Below, piece by piece: positions 19,137-27,822 of a stretch of 37,978 bases of DNA (the first letter of the stretch is position 1; the number at the start of each line of letters is the position of its first letter). The notes beneath the pieces were generated by a model. It was not told where the DNA came from. It saw nothing but the letters and a program-made list of their open reading frames with translations, and searched no databases. The stretch is from Verrucomicrobia subdivision 6 bacterium (GTDB taxonomy: Bacteria; Verrucomicrobiota; Verrucomicrobiia; Methylacidiphilales; Verrucolacustridaceae). The stretch covers positions 1-37,978 of the forward strand of contig CAMCDO010000003.1 of assembly GCA_945873585.1 (NCBI GenBank). The letters run 5' to 3'. A program made the translations under genes and the position numbers.

Positions 19137-20396
19137 GTGAAACGCTTTCCTGAACTCTTTCTGGCTCTACGATTCCTCCGTCCAAGGCGGACTTTTGTTT
19201 CCATTATCACGGTACTGAGTTGGCTGGGGGTGGTCGCAGGGGTCCTAGTGTTGATTGTCGTTCAATCGGTGATGCGTGGCTTTGAGGATGAATTAACTAG
19301 AAAAGTGATCGGTTTCCAATCTCATCTCACGGTCACCGGAGCGGGTCCGTTGCGAGATGTTGGACCTTTGCTTGATCTGATTCGGGTAGAACCTGGAGTA
19401 GTGGGAGCGACCCCTTCGGTGGTGGGACCGGTCCTGGCGGAGTGTGGGAGTCGCATTTCGACTCCACGAATCAAAGGATGGGATCCAGAGACCGCCCCGT
19501 CAGTTCTCCCTTTGATTGAGTGTTTGGTGGCAGGGACTTGGTCGCCTGGTCCAGATCAACTGGTAGTCGGATCAGAGTGGGCACGAACGAACCGTGCCGA
19601 AATTGGGTCCGAAGTGAATCTTCTCGCACCCCAGCAGATCAAGGAGCTTGTTGGGCCAAAGAGCAGTTCTGCAAACCAACCCAAAAAAATTCCGTTACCA
19701 CGAACTTTTCGTGTGGCGGGTATTTTTACCACAGGAATGTTTGATTATGATTCCGAGTATGTTGTAACCGACCTCAGCACTGCGCAGGAACTATATGCGA
19801 TTCCTCAGGCGGTTCACGGGGTTGCGATCAAGCTGGATAACCCAGGTCAGGCCTCTCGTATTGCAGAAAGCTTACGTCTTCGACTGGGGCCAGATTTGCG
19901 GGTTTTGACTTGGATGGATCACAATCAACGTCTCTTTGCCGCAGTTGCGGTGGAGCGTAGGGTAATGAGTTTCCTGCTTTTTTTTGTGATGGGGGTTGCC
20001 GCTCTTGGGTTAAGCGGAACTCTAATTACGATCACGGTTCAGCGGGCCAAGTCGATCGGTACGCTGGCAGCTTTGGGGGCTACTCCGCTCCAGATCGCCA
20101 CTATCTTCACTATGTATGGGGTGGTGGTAGGGGTCTTGGGCTCATTCACTGGAGTGGTAGGTGCGGCACTGGTTTTGGCGAATCGAAATGGACTCAGCCA
20201 GTTGATTGGTCGTCTGACCGGGCAGGAGCTTTTTCCTGCAGAAATTTATCACTTTACGGGTTTGCCTGTCCGTTATGATTTTGGAGTCTTTGTAGGCGTA
20301 GCTTTGGCGGGCTTGGCTTTGAGCGTTTTAGCGGCACTAGTTCCTGCTTGGGTCGCGTCGCGGACTGAACCCGCCACGAATTTGAGGCGTGCATGA
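19137..20396 (+). CDS. LolC/LolE-type lipoprotein-releasing ABC transporter permease
   Basis: GTG start; LALRFLRPRRTFVSIITVLSWLGVVAGVLVLIVVQSVMRGFEDELTRKVIG; C-terminal FtsX-like TM block. Confidence 0.9.
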   Translation: MKRFPELFLALRFLRPRRTFVSIITVLSWLGVVAGVLVLIVVQSVMRGFEDELTRKVIGFQSHLTVTGAGPLRDVGPLLDLIRVEPGVVGATPSVVGPVLAECGSRISTPRIKGWDPETAPSVLPLIECLVAGTWSPGPDQLVVGSEWARTNRAEIGSEVNLLAPQQIKELVGPKSSSANQPKKIPLPRTFRVAGIFTTGMFDYDSEYVVTDLSTAQELYAIPQAVHGVAIKLDNPGQASRIAESLRLRLGPDLRVLTWMDHNQRLFAAVAVERRVMSFLLFFVMGVAALGLSGTLITITVQRAKSIGTLAALGATPLQIATIFTMYGVVVGVLGSFTGVVGAALVLANRNGLSQLIGRLTGQELFPAEIYHFTGLPVRYDFGVFVGVALAGLALSVLAALVPAWVASRTEPATNLRRA

Positions 20397-21073
20397 GTGT
20401 GCCTCTTTTAGAAGTTCGTGATCTGCGGAAGAGTTATCAGCTGACTGGTCGGCCTCCTTTGGAAGTGCTCCATGGGATTCAATTCTCGCTGAATGCAGGG
20501 GAGTGTCGTCCGATTTGTGGGCCTTCGGGCGCTGGGAAATCTACTTTGCTTCATATTCTGGGTGGTCTGGAATCTCCCGACGGCGGGGAAATAATTTGGA
20601 AAGGAGAGAGTATGAAGGGGTGGAATCGTACCCAAGGAGCGCTTTGGCGCCGAGGGGCGGTCGGCTTTATTTTTCAGTCTTACCACCTGATTCCTGAGCT
20701 GACCGTTGAAGAAAATGTTCGTCTGCCTGCTATGCTCGCCGGGGTGCAACTGGGGGAACGTTGGGAAGATCTGCTGGATGAGGTGGGGATGACCCTCCGC
20801 CGTGATCATTTGCCAGGCGAGCTGTCTGGGGGAGAACAGCAGAGGGTGGCAGTTGCACGGGCGCTGATTCTCGAGCCTGATTTGATCTTGGCGGACGAAC
20901 CGACGGGAAACTTGGATGGAGCCTCGGCTAGCGCGGTGCTTGATTTGCTTGTTCGGATGGTCCGAGAGAGGCAAAAATCACTACTGCTTGTCACTCATGA
21001 CGAATCGGTGGCCGCGAAGGTGGGGAACCCCTTGCGGTTACTGGACGGCAGGTTGGCAGAAAAGGAAATATGA
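20393..21073 (+). CDS. LolD-type ABC transporter ATP-binding protein
   Basis: CGPSGAGKSTLLHILGGLE Walker A; LSGGEQQRVAVARALILEPDLILADEPTGNLD signature and Walker B; ATGA overlap with permease. Confidence 0.94.
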   Translation: MSVPLLEVRDLRKSYQLTGRPPLEVLHGIQFSLNAGECRPICGPSGAGKSTLLHILGGLESPDGGEIIWKGESMKGWNRTQGALWRRGAVGFIFQSYHLIPELTVEENVRLPAMLAGVQLGERWEDLLDEVGMTLRRDHLPGELSGGEQQRVAVARALILEPDLILADEPTGNLDGASASAVLDLLVRMVRERQKSLLLVTHDESVAAKVGNPLRLLDGRLAEKEI

Positions 21074-21942
21074 TCATCTATATTGACGGGAAATTCTATC
21101 CAGAGGAAAAGGCGAAAATATCGGTTTTTGATCACGGGCTTCTTTATGGGGACGGCGTCTTTGAAGGAATCCGAGCTTACGCGGGGCGGGTCTTTAAGTT
21201 GGAGGAGCATCTGTCTCGATTAGAGGATTCAGCCAAGGCGATCTTGCTCAAGTTGCCATGGAGTCGTGCGGAAATTCGAAGTGCAGTTCTCGAGACTTGC
21301 CGAAGGAATAAGTTGAAATCCGGATATTTGCGTTTGGTAGTCACGCGAGGCAAAGGTTATCTCGGGCTCTCCCCTGATCGGTGTAAAAAACCAACGATCA
21401 TTATCATCGCAACGAAACTGGAGCTGTATCCAGCAAAGTATTACCGGAACGGACTGACAGTGGTTACGGGAGCGACCTGGAGGCAGTCTCCAGCGGCTCT
21501 TGATCCGGGGATCAAATCCCTCAACTACTTAAACAACATTCTCGCGAAGATCGAAGGCCAGCTCGCGGGAGCGCAGGAGGTCATCCTGCTGAATCCGCAG
21601 GGGTTAGTCTCCGAATGCTCGGGCGATAATATTTTCTTCATTCGGGATGGTGTTCTGATCACGCCCAAGCTCTCTTCTGGCGCGCTCAACGGGATTACCC
21701 GGGCAACCGTCCTGGAACTGGCCCGAGAAGCGGGCTGGAGCACGCGAGAAGACGATGTCCGCAGGTATGATCTGTTTACCTGTGAGGAGATGTTTCTCAC
21801 TGGAACCGGAGCAGAAATCGTGCCGGTGGTTGAGGTGGATGGCCGGATGATTGGCACTGGCAAGCCGGGAAAGAGGACGGCGGAGTTGATGCACTTTTAC
21901 CACCAACTCGTCACGACCACGGGAACAAAGATTCCCCGCTAA
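21070..21942 (+). CDS. ilvE: Class IV aminotransferase, probable branched-chain amino acid aminotransferase
   Basis: VFDHGLLYGDGVFEGIRAYAGRVFKLEEHLSRL; DPGIKSLNYLNNILAKIE; EMFLTGTGAEIVPV. Confidence 0.88.
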   Translation: MIIYIDGKFYPEEKAKISVFDHGLLYGDGVFEGIRAYAGRVFKLEEHLSRLEDSAKAILLKLPWSRAEIRSAVLETCRRNKLKSGYLRLVVTRGKGYLGLSPDRCKKPTIIIIATKLELYPAKYYRNGLTVVTGATWRQSPAALDPGIKSLNYLNNILAKIEGQLAGAQEVILLNPQGLVSECSGDNIFFIRDGVLITPKLSSGALNGITRATVLELAREAGWSTREDDVRRYDLFTCEEMFLTGTGAEIVPVVEVDGRMIGTGKPGKRTAELMHFYHQLVTTTGTKIPR

Positions 21943-21953
21943 ACAATACATCC

Positions 21954-22430
21954 GTGGAGTGCCAAAAATGTTCCTGCAAGCCTGCGACGGTCTTTATGAC
22001 TAATCTCGTCGAAGGTAAAGTCCAGCGAACGGATCTCTGTGCAGAGTGCGCCAAGAACGAAGGGTCGATGCATCCATCTGGATTTTTGGAGAAGAAACCT
22101 ATTTCCGCGGAATCCAATGATGGGATTGGTTCGATCGAGAAGTGCCCAGCTTGTGGTTATCCCCCTGGTCAGCTCCAGAAGACAGGGCGATTGGGTTGTG
22201 CGGTCTGTTACGTTCAATTTTCTTCTTCTTTACAAGTGGCCTTAGCCGAAGCCCAAAAAGGCTTGGTCCACCAGGGCAAACGGCCCAAGCGACTGAGTGC
22301 TTCGCCAGAGGTTTGGCGGGCTGAGATGGAACACTTTGTCGCAACGGAGAACTATGAAGCTGCTGCGCTTTTACGTGATACGATTTCAAAGACGGAAGGT
22401 GAGAAGAAAGGAAAGTCGGCCTCCACGTGA
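21954..22430 (+). CDS. McsA-like zinc-finger/UVR-motif protein
   Basis: GTG start; four CxxC pairs (CQKC, CAEC, CPAC, CAVC) and C-terminal UVR-like segment (EMEHFVATENYEAAALLRDTI). Confidence 0.85.
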   Translation: MECQKCSCKPATVFMTNLVEGKVQRTDLCAECAKNEGSMHPSGFLEKKPISAESNDGIGSIEKCPACGYPPGQLQKTGRLGCAVCYVQFSSSLQVALAEAQKGLVHQGKRPKRLSASPEVWRAEMEHFVATENYEAAALLRDTISKTEGEKKGKSAST

Positions 22431-24700
22431 AGGTGTCTCTGGAATGGTTGAAGGAGTGGTCTGATCTGCCGTCTGATTCTAATGATCTTGCCGATCGATT
22501 GACTCGGAGCGGCACGGAAGTGATCTCGATCCAAAAAACTGGATGTCAGATTGCGGGGATTGTCTCTGCTAAAATCCTCGAAAAGAAGCTGCATCCCAAT
22601 GCGGATCGTTTGAGTCTTTGTCAGGTGGATGATGGCAAAGGCACTCGTCAGGTGGTTTGTGGGGCAAAAAACCACAACGCAGGGGACATTGTTCCGTTGG
22701 CTTTGCCTGGAACTGTTTTTCCCGGGGGGATGACGATCAAAGCCGCTAAAATGAGGGGAGAGAGTTCAGAGGGAATGCTATGTTCGGCGAAGGAATTAGG
22801 AATAGCTAATGATGCGGAGGGGCTTCTGATTCTACCCGTGGAGACGAAGTTAGGCGTTCCGCTCGAGCAGCTGTTCCCAGGGGAAACTGTTTTCGAAGTA
22901 GAGATCACTTCCAACCGACCTGACTTAGCTTCCATGGATGGACTGGCGCGGGAGTTGGGAGCGCTCGGAATGCCAAGGAAGGCGCGGCCGGTTGCCAAGA
23001 AAGTAACTCGAGGGATTGAACCGGGCTGGAAGGTGGCGGTGTCGGATGCGAAAGATTGCCCGCAATACACCTTGAGCGTTCTCCATGTGCGTACGGGGGT
23101 CGAATCGCCCGATTGGATGAAAAAGCGCTTGGCGGCCTCGGGGATGAGAAGTCTTGGCCTTGTGGTTGATGTAACTAACTATGTGCTCTTGGAGCTAGGA
23201 CAACCCGTACACGCCTTCGATGCGGACAGGATTGAGGGTGGTACTATTGCGGTTAGGCGTGCCAAAGCAGGAGAGAAGTTTGCAGGGTTGGATGGAGGTA
23301 CGCACCTTCTGACGATCGAGGATGTGGTGATTGCGGATGAGAAAGGGGTGATCGCTTTGGCAGGTGTTGTGGGGGGGGCTCACTCTGCGGTGCATGCGGG
23401 AACGAGGAAAATTCTTCTTGAATCGGCTGCTTTTCAAGCAGGCAGAGTACGAAAAACAGCCCGAAGGTTGTCACTATCGACAGAGTCTGCCCGACGTTTC
23501 GGGCGGGGAGGCATAGATCCTGCGTTGGTGGAGATGGCGAGCGAGCGGATTTTGCAACTTCTCGAGGAGTGCGGTGCTTTGGAAAAATGTGATGGAACGG
23601 TGCAAGTAGGTTCTCTCCCTGCGCCCAAAAATAATGAAATCACCCTTAGGCTGGATAGGGTGGAAAAAATACTTGGGTTAAAGCTCGATCCAAAAGATAT
23701 CGAAACCCGGTTCTTGGCCTTAGGATTTCACGCGAAAGGACACGGGTGGGTTCCACCACCTTGGAGATCTGATGTTCGGGAGGAAATTGATCTGCTTGAG
23801 GAGCTGATCCGACTTTCGGATCTGGATAAGGTTTCAAGTAGCTTAGATTCTTTGGTGGAAGGCCAGTCGACGGAAGATCGGGCTGATATACGGCGGCGTC
23901 AGCTACGTAGTTTTTTAGTGGAGCGAGGATATTTTGAAGTTCTTAGTGGAAGCCTGGTTCGAGCGGAGGAAGGGATGACGGTGCAACTTTCCACGGGAGC
24001 AGGACCTGAGGTAGGAGCCTATCGCGAATCGCTTCTCCCTAGTCTACTCGCCTCTGCATCACGAAATATCTCTAGGGGGCAGACTGACCTCAAGCTTTTC
24101 GAGATCGGGCGGGTCACGTCTTCGAAGGGACAGGAGGAGATGAGGATGGCTTTGTTGGTCGCAGGCTTCGATCAAGCAGTATCTTGGCAAGGAGGGGAGG
24201 TGAAGGCCGACTATTTTGTTCTAAAAGGAATTATGCAGGAGATTGCGAGTCGATTCTGTCTTGCAGGTGAGCCATTGGCTTTGAGGGAGGCGGCCCCTGC
24301 AGAAAAGAAACAAAGTGGCCTTAAATCTCGTCTTTGGATTGCGGAGGTTTCTCTTTCTAAAGAGTTGGCACTGAAAACGGCTTCCTACCAAGAGGTCAGT
24401 AATTTCCCAGGAGTGGAGAGAGACTTGTCGTTGGTTTTGCCTGAGTCGGTGCCGTTCGCCGAAGTAGAAAAAGCTATTCGGTTGGTTGCTCCTCCAGAGA
24501 TGGCGAACCTCTTAGTCTTCGATCGTTTTCGGGATACCGCCGGAGCCAAGGTCGCTAAGGGATTTCTGTCACTAGGTTGTCGCTTGCAATTTCGCTCTAC
24601 TGCGCGCACCTTGACCGAACAAGAGGTCGGCGGTTGGGAGAAGAAGATTCTCGAATCGCTAACCACCCGCTGCCAAGCCAAGTTGCGGGGAGTTCTTTGA
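22427..24700 (+). CDS. pheT: Phenylalanyl-tRNA synthetase beta subunit
   Basis: MKVSLEWLKEW; tRNA-binding domain HPNADRLSLCQVD; EVEITSNRPDLASMDGLARELGAL; VDVTNYVLLELGQPVHAFDADRI; C-terminal anticodon-binding domain. Confidence 0.97.
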   Translation: MKVSLEWLKEWSDLPSDSNDLADRLTRSGTEVISIQKTGCQIAGIVSAKILEKKLHPNADRLSLCQVDDGKGTRQVVCGAKNHNAGDIVPLALPGTVFPGGMTIKAAKMRGESSEGMLCSAKELGIANDAEGLLILPVETKLGVPLEQLFPGETVFEVEITSNRPDLASMDGLARELGALGMPRKARPVAKKVTRGIEPGWKVAVSDAKDCPQYTLSVLHVRTGVESPDWMKKRLAASGMRSLGLVVDVTNYVLLELGQPVHAFDADRIEGGTIAVRRAKAGEKFAGLDGGTHLLTIEDVVIADEKGVIALAGVVGGAHSAVHAGTRKILLESAAFQAGRVRKTARRLSLSTESARRFGRGGIDPALVEMASERILQLLEECGALEKCDGTVQVGSLPAPKNNEITLRLDRVEKILGLKLDPKDIETRFLALGFHAKGHGWVPPPWRSDVREEIDLLEELIRLSDLDKVSSSLDSLVEGQSTEDRADIRRRQLRSFLVERGYFEVLSGSLVRAEEGMTVQLSTGAGPEVGAYRESLLPSLLASASRNISRGQTDLKLFEIGRVTSSKGQEEMRMALLVAGFDQAVSWQGGEVKADYFVLKGIMQEIASRFCLAGEPLALREAAPAEKKQSGLKSRLWIAEVSLSKELALKTASYQEVSNFPGVERDLSLVLPESVPFAEVEKAIRLVAPPEMANLLVFDRFRDTAGAKVAKGFLSLGCRLQFRSTARTLTEQEVGGWEKKILESLTTRCQAKLRGVL

Positions 24701-24882
24701 ACCGATTGACTTAGTCTTCGCGCCCTGCCTGCCGCGTGTGACGGATCAATTTTTTTCAACCGATAAAATTAAAAAAAGAGGCCAAACCTTAATCCGAAAA
24801 CGTCGTGCCTTTATTGGAAGGCGGACGCGGAAGCGGGAGTCTCAATTTCTGGAAAACTCCAGGGTCGAAAAAAGTTCTCCTA

Positions 24883-24907
24883 GCGCCCAGGTGGGGCGTG
24901 TTTTTTT
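24883..24907 (+). terminator. Rho-independent terminator-like hairpin, possibly bidirectional, between pheT and leuD
   Basis: CGCCC AGGTG GGGCG followed by TGTTTTTTT on +; on the - strand the same hairpin is followed about 10 nt later by TTTTTT. Confidence 0.6.
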
Positions 24908-25511
24908 AAGACGCGGTGGCAGAGGGAATCCTGCCTGCAAGTTCTTTAACCTTCGGCAGATTTGCGAGGAGATCAGCGATGGCATCGTAGCGTCCAGAGA
25001 GAAGGCCTTGTTGGGCACTGGTCTTTAAGCTAACAGGAAAGCTGAGCGGTCCAGCGGTGACATGTAACTTTTCTACATCAATTGTTACTAGGGTGGTGGG
25101 GTCCTTCTGGATGAGGCTCATCAAAGCGGTAAGATCTTTTCGTGTGGCGGTGGCGCATGGGAGTCCAAGAGTCGTGCTATTCCCAAAAAAGATCTCGGCA
25201 AAGCCACCGGCAATGACCGCTTTAAAACCAGCTCGAGCGATGGCCTGAGGGGCATGTTCCCTGGAACTGCCACAACCGAAATTCATCCCTGAGATTAAAA
25301 TCGTGGCCCCCTTGTATTTAGGATCATCGATCGGGTGGTTTGTACTTTTTCCTTCGGGGGTTTGGCGGACGTCTCGGAAAAGATATTCTCCTAATCCGTC
25401 GAAGGTAATGCAGCGCATGTAGCGGGCCGGAATAATTCGATCGGTATCGATATCATCACCAGCCACGACAACGCCACGACCGGTGACTTGAGCTATGGGA
25501 GAAAGGGACAT
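24906..25511 (-). CDS. leuD: 3-isopropylmalate dehydratase small subunit
   Basis: GDDIDTDRIIPARYM; ISGMNFGCGSSREHAPQAIARAGFKAVIAGGFAEIFFGN. Start at MSLSPIAQ downstream of the leuC stop. Confidence 0.94.
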   Translation of the reverse strand: MSLSPIAQVTGRGVVVAGDDIDTDRIIPARYMRCITFDGLGEYLFRDVRQTPEGKSTNHPIDDPKYKGATILISGMNFGCGSSREHAPQAIARAGFKAVIAGGFAEIFFGNSTTLGLPCATATRKDLTALMSLIQKDPTTLVTIDVEKLHVTAGPLSFPVSLKTSAQQGLLSGRYDAIADLLANLPKVKELAGRIPSATAS

Positions 25512-25515
25512 GGCC

Positions 25516-26925
25516 TTAGGATTTCGCGAAAACCAGGCGGGCGTCACTGACCTTGCCCGTAACCGCAGCCGCTACAACCATCACCGGACTCATTAGAAGT
25601 GTTCGTCCTGTCGGACTTCCTTGCCGCCCTTTAAAGTTTCGATTGGAGGATGAAGCGCAGATCTCGTCCCCGACTAGCTGGTCGGGATTCATTCCCAAGC
25701 ACATAGAACAGCCCGCCTCTCGCCAGTCGAAGCCCGCCTCGCGAAAGATCTTATCGATCCCCATTTCCGCACAGATTTTGCTCACCCCTTGGGAACCAGG
25801 GACTGCGATAGCACGGATGCCAGGAGCCACTTTTCGACCCTTAAGGAATTTGGAAGCTTCCAGAAAATCGGAAATTCTCGCGTTGGTGCACGAGCCAAAG
25901 AAAGCCACCTGAATCTTTTGCCCGGCAAGTTTCTCGCCAGCTTTGAACTTCATAAACTCGAGAGCTTCCTTGGCGGAGGCGCGATCGGCCTCAGGAAGTT
26001 GTTCGGGTGAGGGGATGGCTTCATCAATGAAGATGCCTTGGCCGGGGTTGATTCCCCAAGTCACGGTGGGGCGGATTTCTGATGCTTCAAAGATTTTTAC
26101 GTCGTCGTAAATAGCGTCGGCGTCGGAGACCACCTTCTTCCATTCGGCAACCGCGACATCCCACTCTTTCCCTTTGGGGGAGTAAGGGCGACCCTTTAAA
26201 TATTCAAAGGTCTTTTCGTCTGGGTTGACATAACCTGCTCGGGCGCCGCCTTCGATCGACATATTACAGATGGTCATCCGCTCTTCTAGGGAGAGGCCTT
26301 CGATGGTGGGTCCGCAGTACTCGTAAGCGTAGCCTGTGCCCCCATTGACCCCAAGGGTACGGATGATGTGAAGAATAATATCTTTGGCGTAGACGCCAGG
26401 TCCCAATTTTCCGCGGACTTCAATTTTGCGAACCTTGAGAGGAGAAAGCGCCATAGTTTGGGTGGCGAGGACATCGCGAACTTGACTGGTGCCGATACCG
26501 AAAGCCACGGCGCCAAACGCCCCATGAGTGGAGGTATGGGAATCTCCGCAGGCAATGGTTGTGCCGGGTTGGGTGATGCCCTGCTCAGGACCGACGATAT
26601 GGACGATTCCCTGTTTGCCTGAGGGAATATCAAAAAAAGTAACACCGAAATCAGAGCAGTTCTTGCGTAGTTCTTTGATCATGGCATCGGCTAAGGAGTC
26701 GCGAAAGGGCTCCGTTCGCTGGTCGGTGGGGACAATGTGATCGACGGTGGCGAAGGTGCGGCTAGGGAAGGCGACTTTGAGACCGAGATCACGGAGCATC
26801 CCGAAGGCTTGGGGGCTGGTGACCTCGTGAATGAGGTGAGTACCTACGAAAAGCTGGGTGGAGCCGTCGGGCAGTATGCCTACTGCATGACGATCCCAAA
26901 CTTTCTGAAAAAGAGTCTTGCCCAT
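25516..26925 (-). CDS. leuC: 3-isopropylmalate dehydratase large subunit
   Basis: [62 protein letters not shown]. Confidence 0.96.
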   Translation of the reverse strand: MGKTLFQKVWDRHAVGILPDGSTQLFVGTHLIHEVTSPQAFGMLRDLGLKVAFPSRTFATVDHIVPTDQRTEPFRDSLADAMIKELRKNCSDFGVTFFDIPSGKQGIVHIVGPEQGITQPGTTIACGDSHTSTHGAFGAVAFGIGTSQVRDVLATQTMALSPLKVRKIEVRGKLGPGVYAKDIILHIIRTLGVNGGTGYAYEYCGPTIEGLSLEERMTICNMSIEGGARAGYVNPDEKTFEYLKGRPYSPKGKEWDVAVAEWKKVVSDADAIYDDVKIFEASEIRPTVTWGINPGQGIFIDEAIPSPEQLPEADRASAKEALEFMKFKAGEKLAGQKIQVAFFGSCTNARISDFLEASKFLKGRKVAPGIRAIAVPGSQGVSKICAEMGIDKIFREAGFDWREAGCSMCLGMNPDQLVGDEICASSSNRNFKGRQGSPTGRTLLMSPVMVVAAAVTGKVSDARLVFAKS

Positions 26926-27075
26926 GATGAAATCAAAATAATTGATCCGACTCAGAAACGCAAACCAGCTTTACAACCCCTTTGCTTGATCGGGAGCATA
27001 AACCCATGCGTATTACAATTGTGACACTTATAAATGCGAGAAAATTCAGTGCGATCGAGGTTGGGTAAGGAAGGT

Positions 27076-27822
27076 TCAGAGTTTTTGCCAAATGGTGGCG
27101 TCGGCAAAAGTGTATTGAAACTTGCGGCGAGTTTCGCGGAGCAGAAACGGGAGATTGGTTCGCTCGATGAGTCGAAAGGAGGGGCGCAGGATCTTTTTTA
27201 GGGCGGAGAACGAGTCGGCGGATGGGCTACCTAGCCAGTGTGAAGAAGGGGTGTATTCATTCGTCCAGGTGTAGGGAGAGGTGAGGAGGACCTTAGCCCC
27301 GGGATTTACAAGGGAAGGAAGTACCTGGGAGAGAAATCTCTTAGGATGGGGTAGACGGTCGATTAAATTGGCGGCAAGTAGTAGATCGAAGGTTCCTAGT
27401 CCCTTGGGGAGGTGAAGAGCATCTCCTGTCATAAAGCAAACACGTTGTCTTATGGATACTGCTGGAGCAGTGACGATGGAGCGGCGGGACTTCTTGCCTT
27501 CTTCTAAGAGATCAAAAGGGAGCTTCCCATTCTTCTGTATTTTTTGAGCCGCCCGAATAAAGGAGTGCGAAAAGTCGATTCCGACGACATGAGGAACCAT
27601 GCGGGCGAGCTCGAAGGTGCTTCGACCGACTGCGCAACCAAGGTCAAGAGCTCGAAGAGGCTTGTTTTTTGCGTGGGAAAGTAGGAGTTGGGCGCAAGCT
27701 GATGGGAAGTTAGCTAGGCCGCGCGGTGCGGGAGCACAAAGGGGCAGCAGGTCCTTCGGATCGAGATAGTGGAATGCGAGGTATTCCGCTAAAACTGCAG
27801 GCTTTTCGTAACTCGATTTCAG
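27076..27822 (-). CDS. Stand-alone OvoA C-terminal-like SAM methyltransferase (putative 4-mercaptohistidine N1-methyltransferase family)
   Basis: The open frame continues upstream of the ORF-track start (27600). Full reading: (L/M)KSSYEKPAVLAEYLAFHYLDPKDLLPLCAPAPRGLANFPSACAQLLLSHAKNKPLRALDLGCAVGRSTFELARMVPHVVGIDFSHSFIRAAQ...GDALHLPKGLGTFDLLLAANLIDRLPHP...LLTSPYTWTNEYTPSSHWLG...FLLRETRRKFQYTFADATIWQKL. Start is CTG overlapping the upstream TGA. Confidence 0.8.
   Translation of the reverse strand: MKSSYEKPAVLAEYLAFHYLDPKDLLPLCAPAPRGLANFPSACAQLLLSHAKNKPLRALDLGCAVGRSTFELARMVPHVVGIDFSHSFIRAAQKIQKNGKLPFDLLEEGKKSRRSIVTAPAVSIRQRVCFMTGDALHLPKGLGTFDLLLAANLIDRLPHPKRFLSQVLPSLVNPGAKVLLTSPYTWTNEYTPSSHWLGSPSADSFSALKKILRPSFRLIERTNLPFLLRETRRKFQYTFADATIWQKL

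Noticed and set aside
20408-20974. 188-aa - strand ORF antisense to lolD
   Set aside because: Covers the conserved ABC ATPase motifs on the other strand; shadow ORF.
24738-25028. 96-aa basic + strand ORF after pheT
   Set aside because: Runs through the terminator hairpin and antisense into leuD; no recognisable domain.
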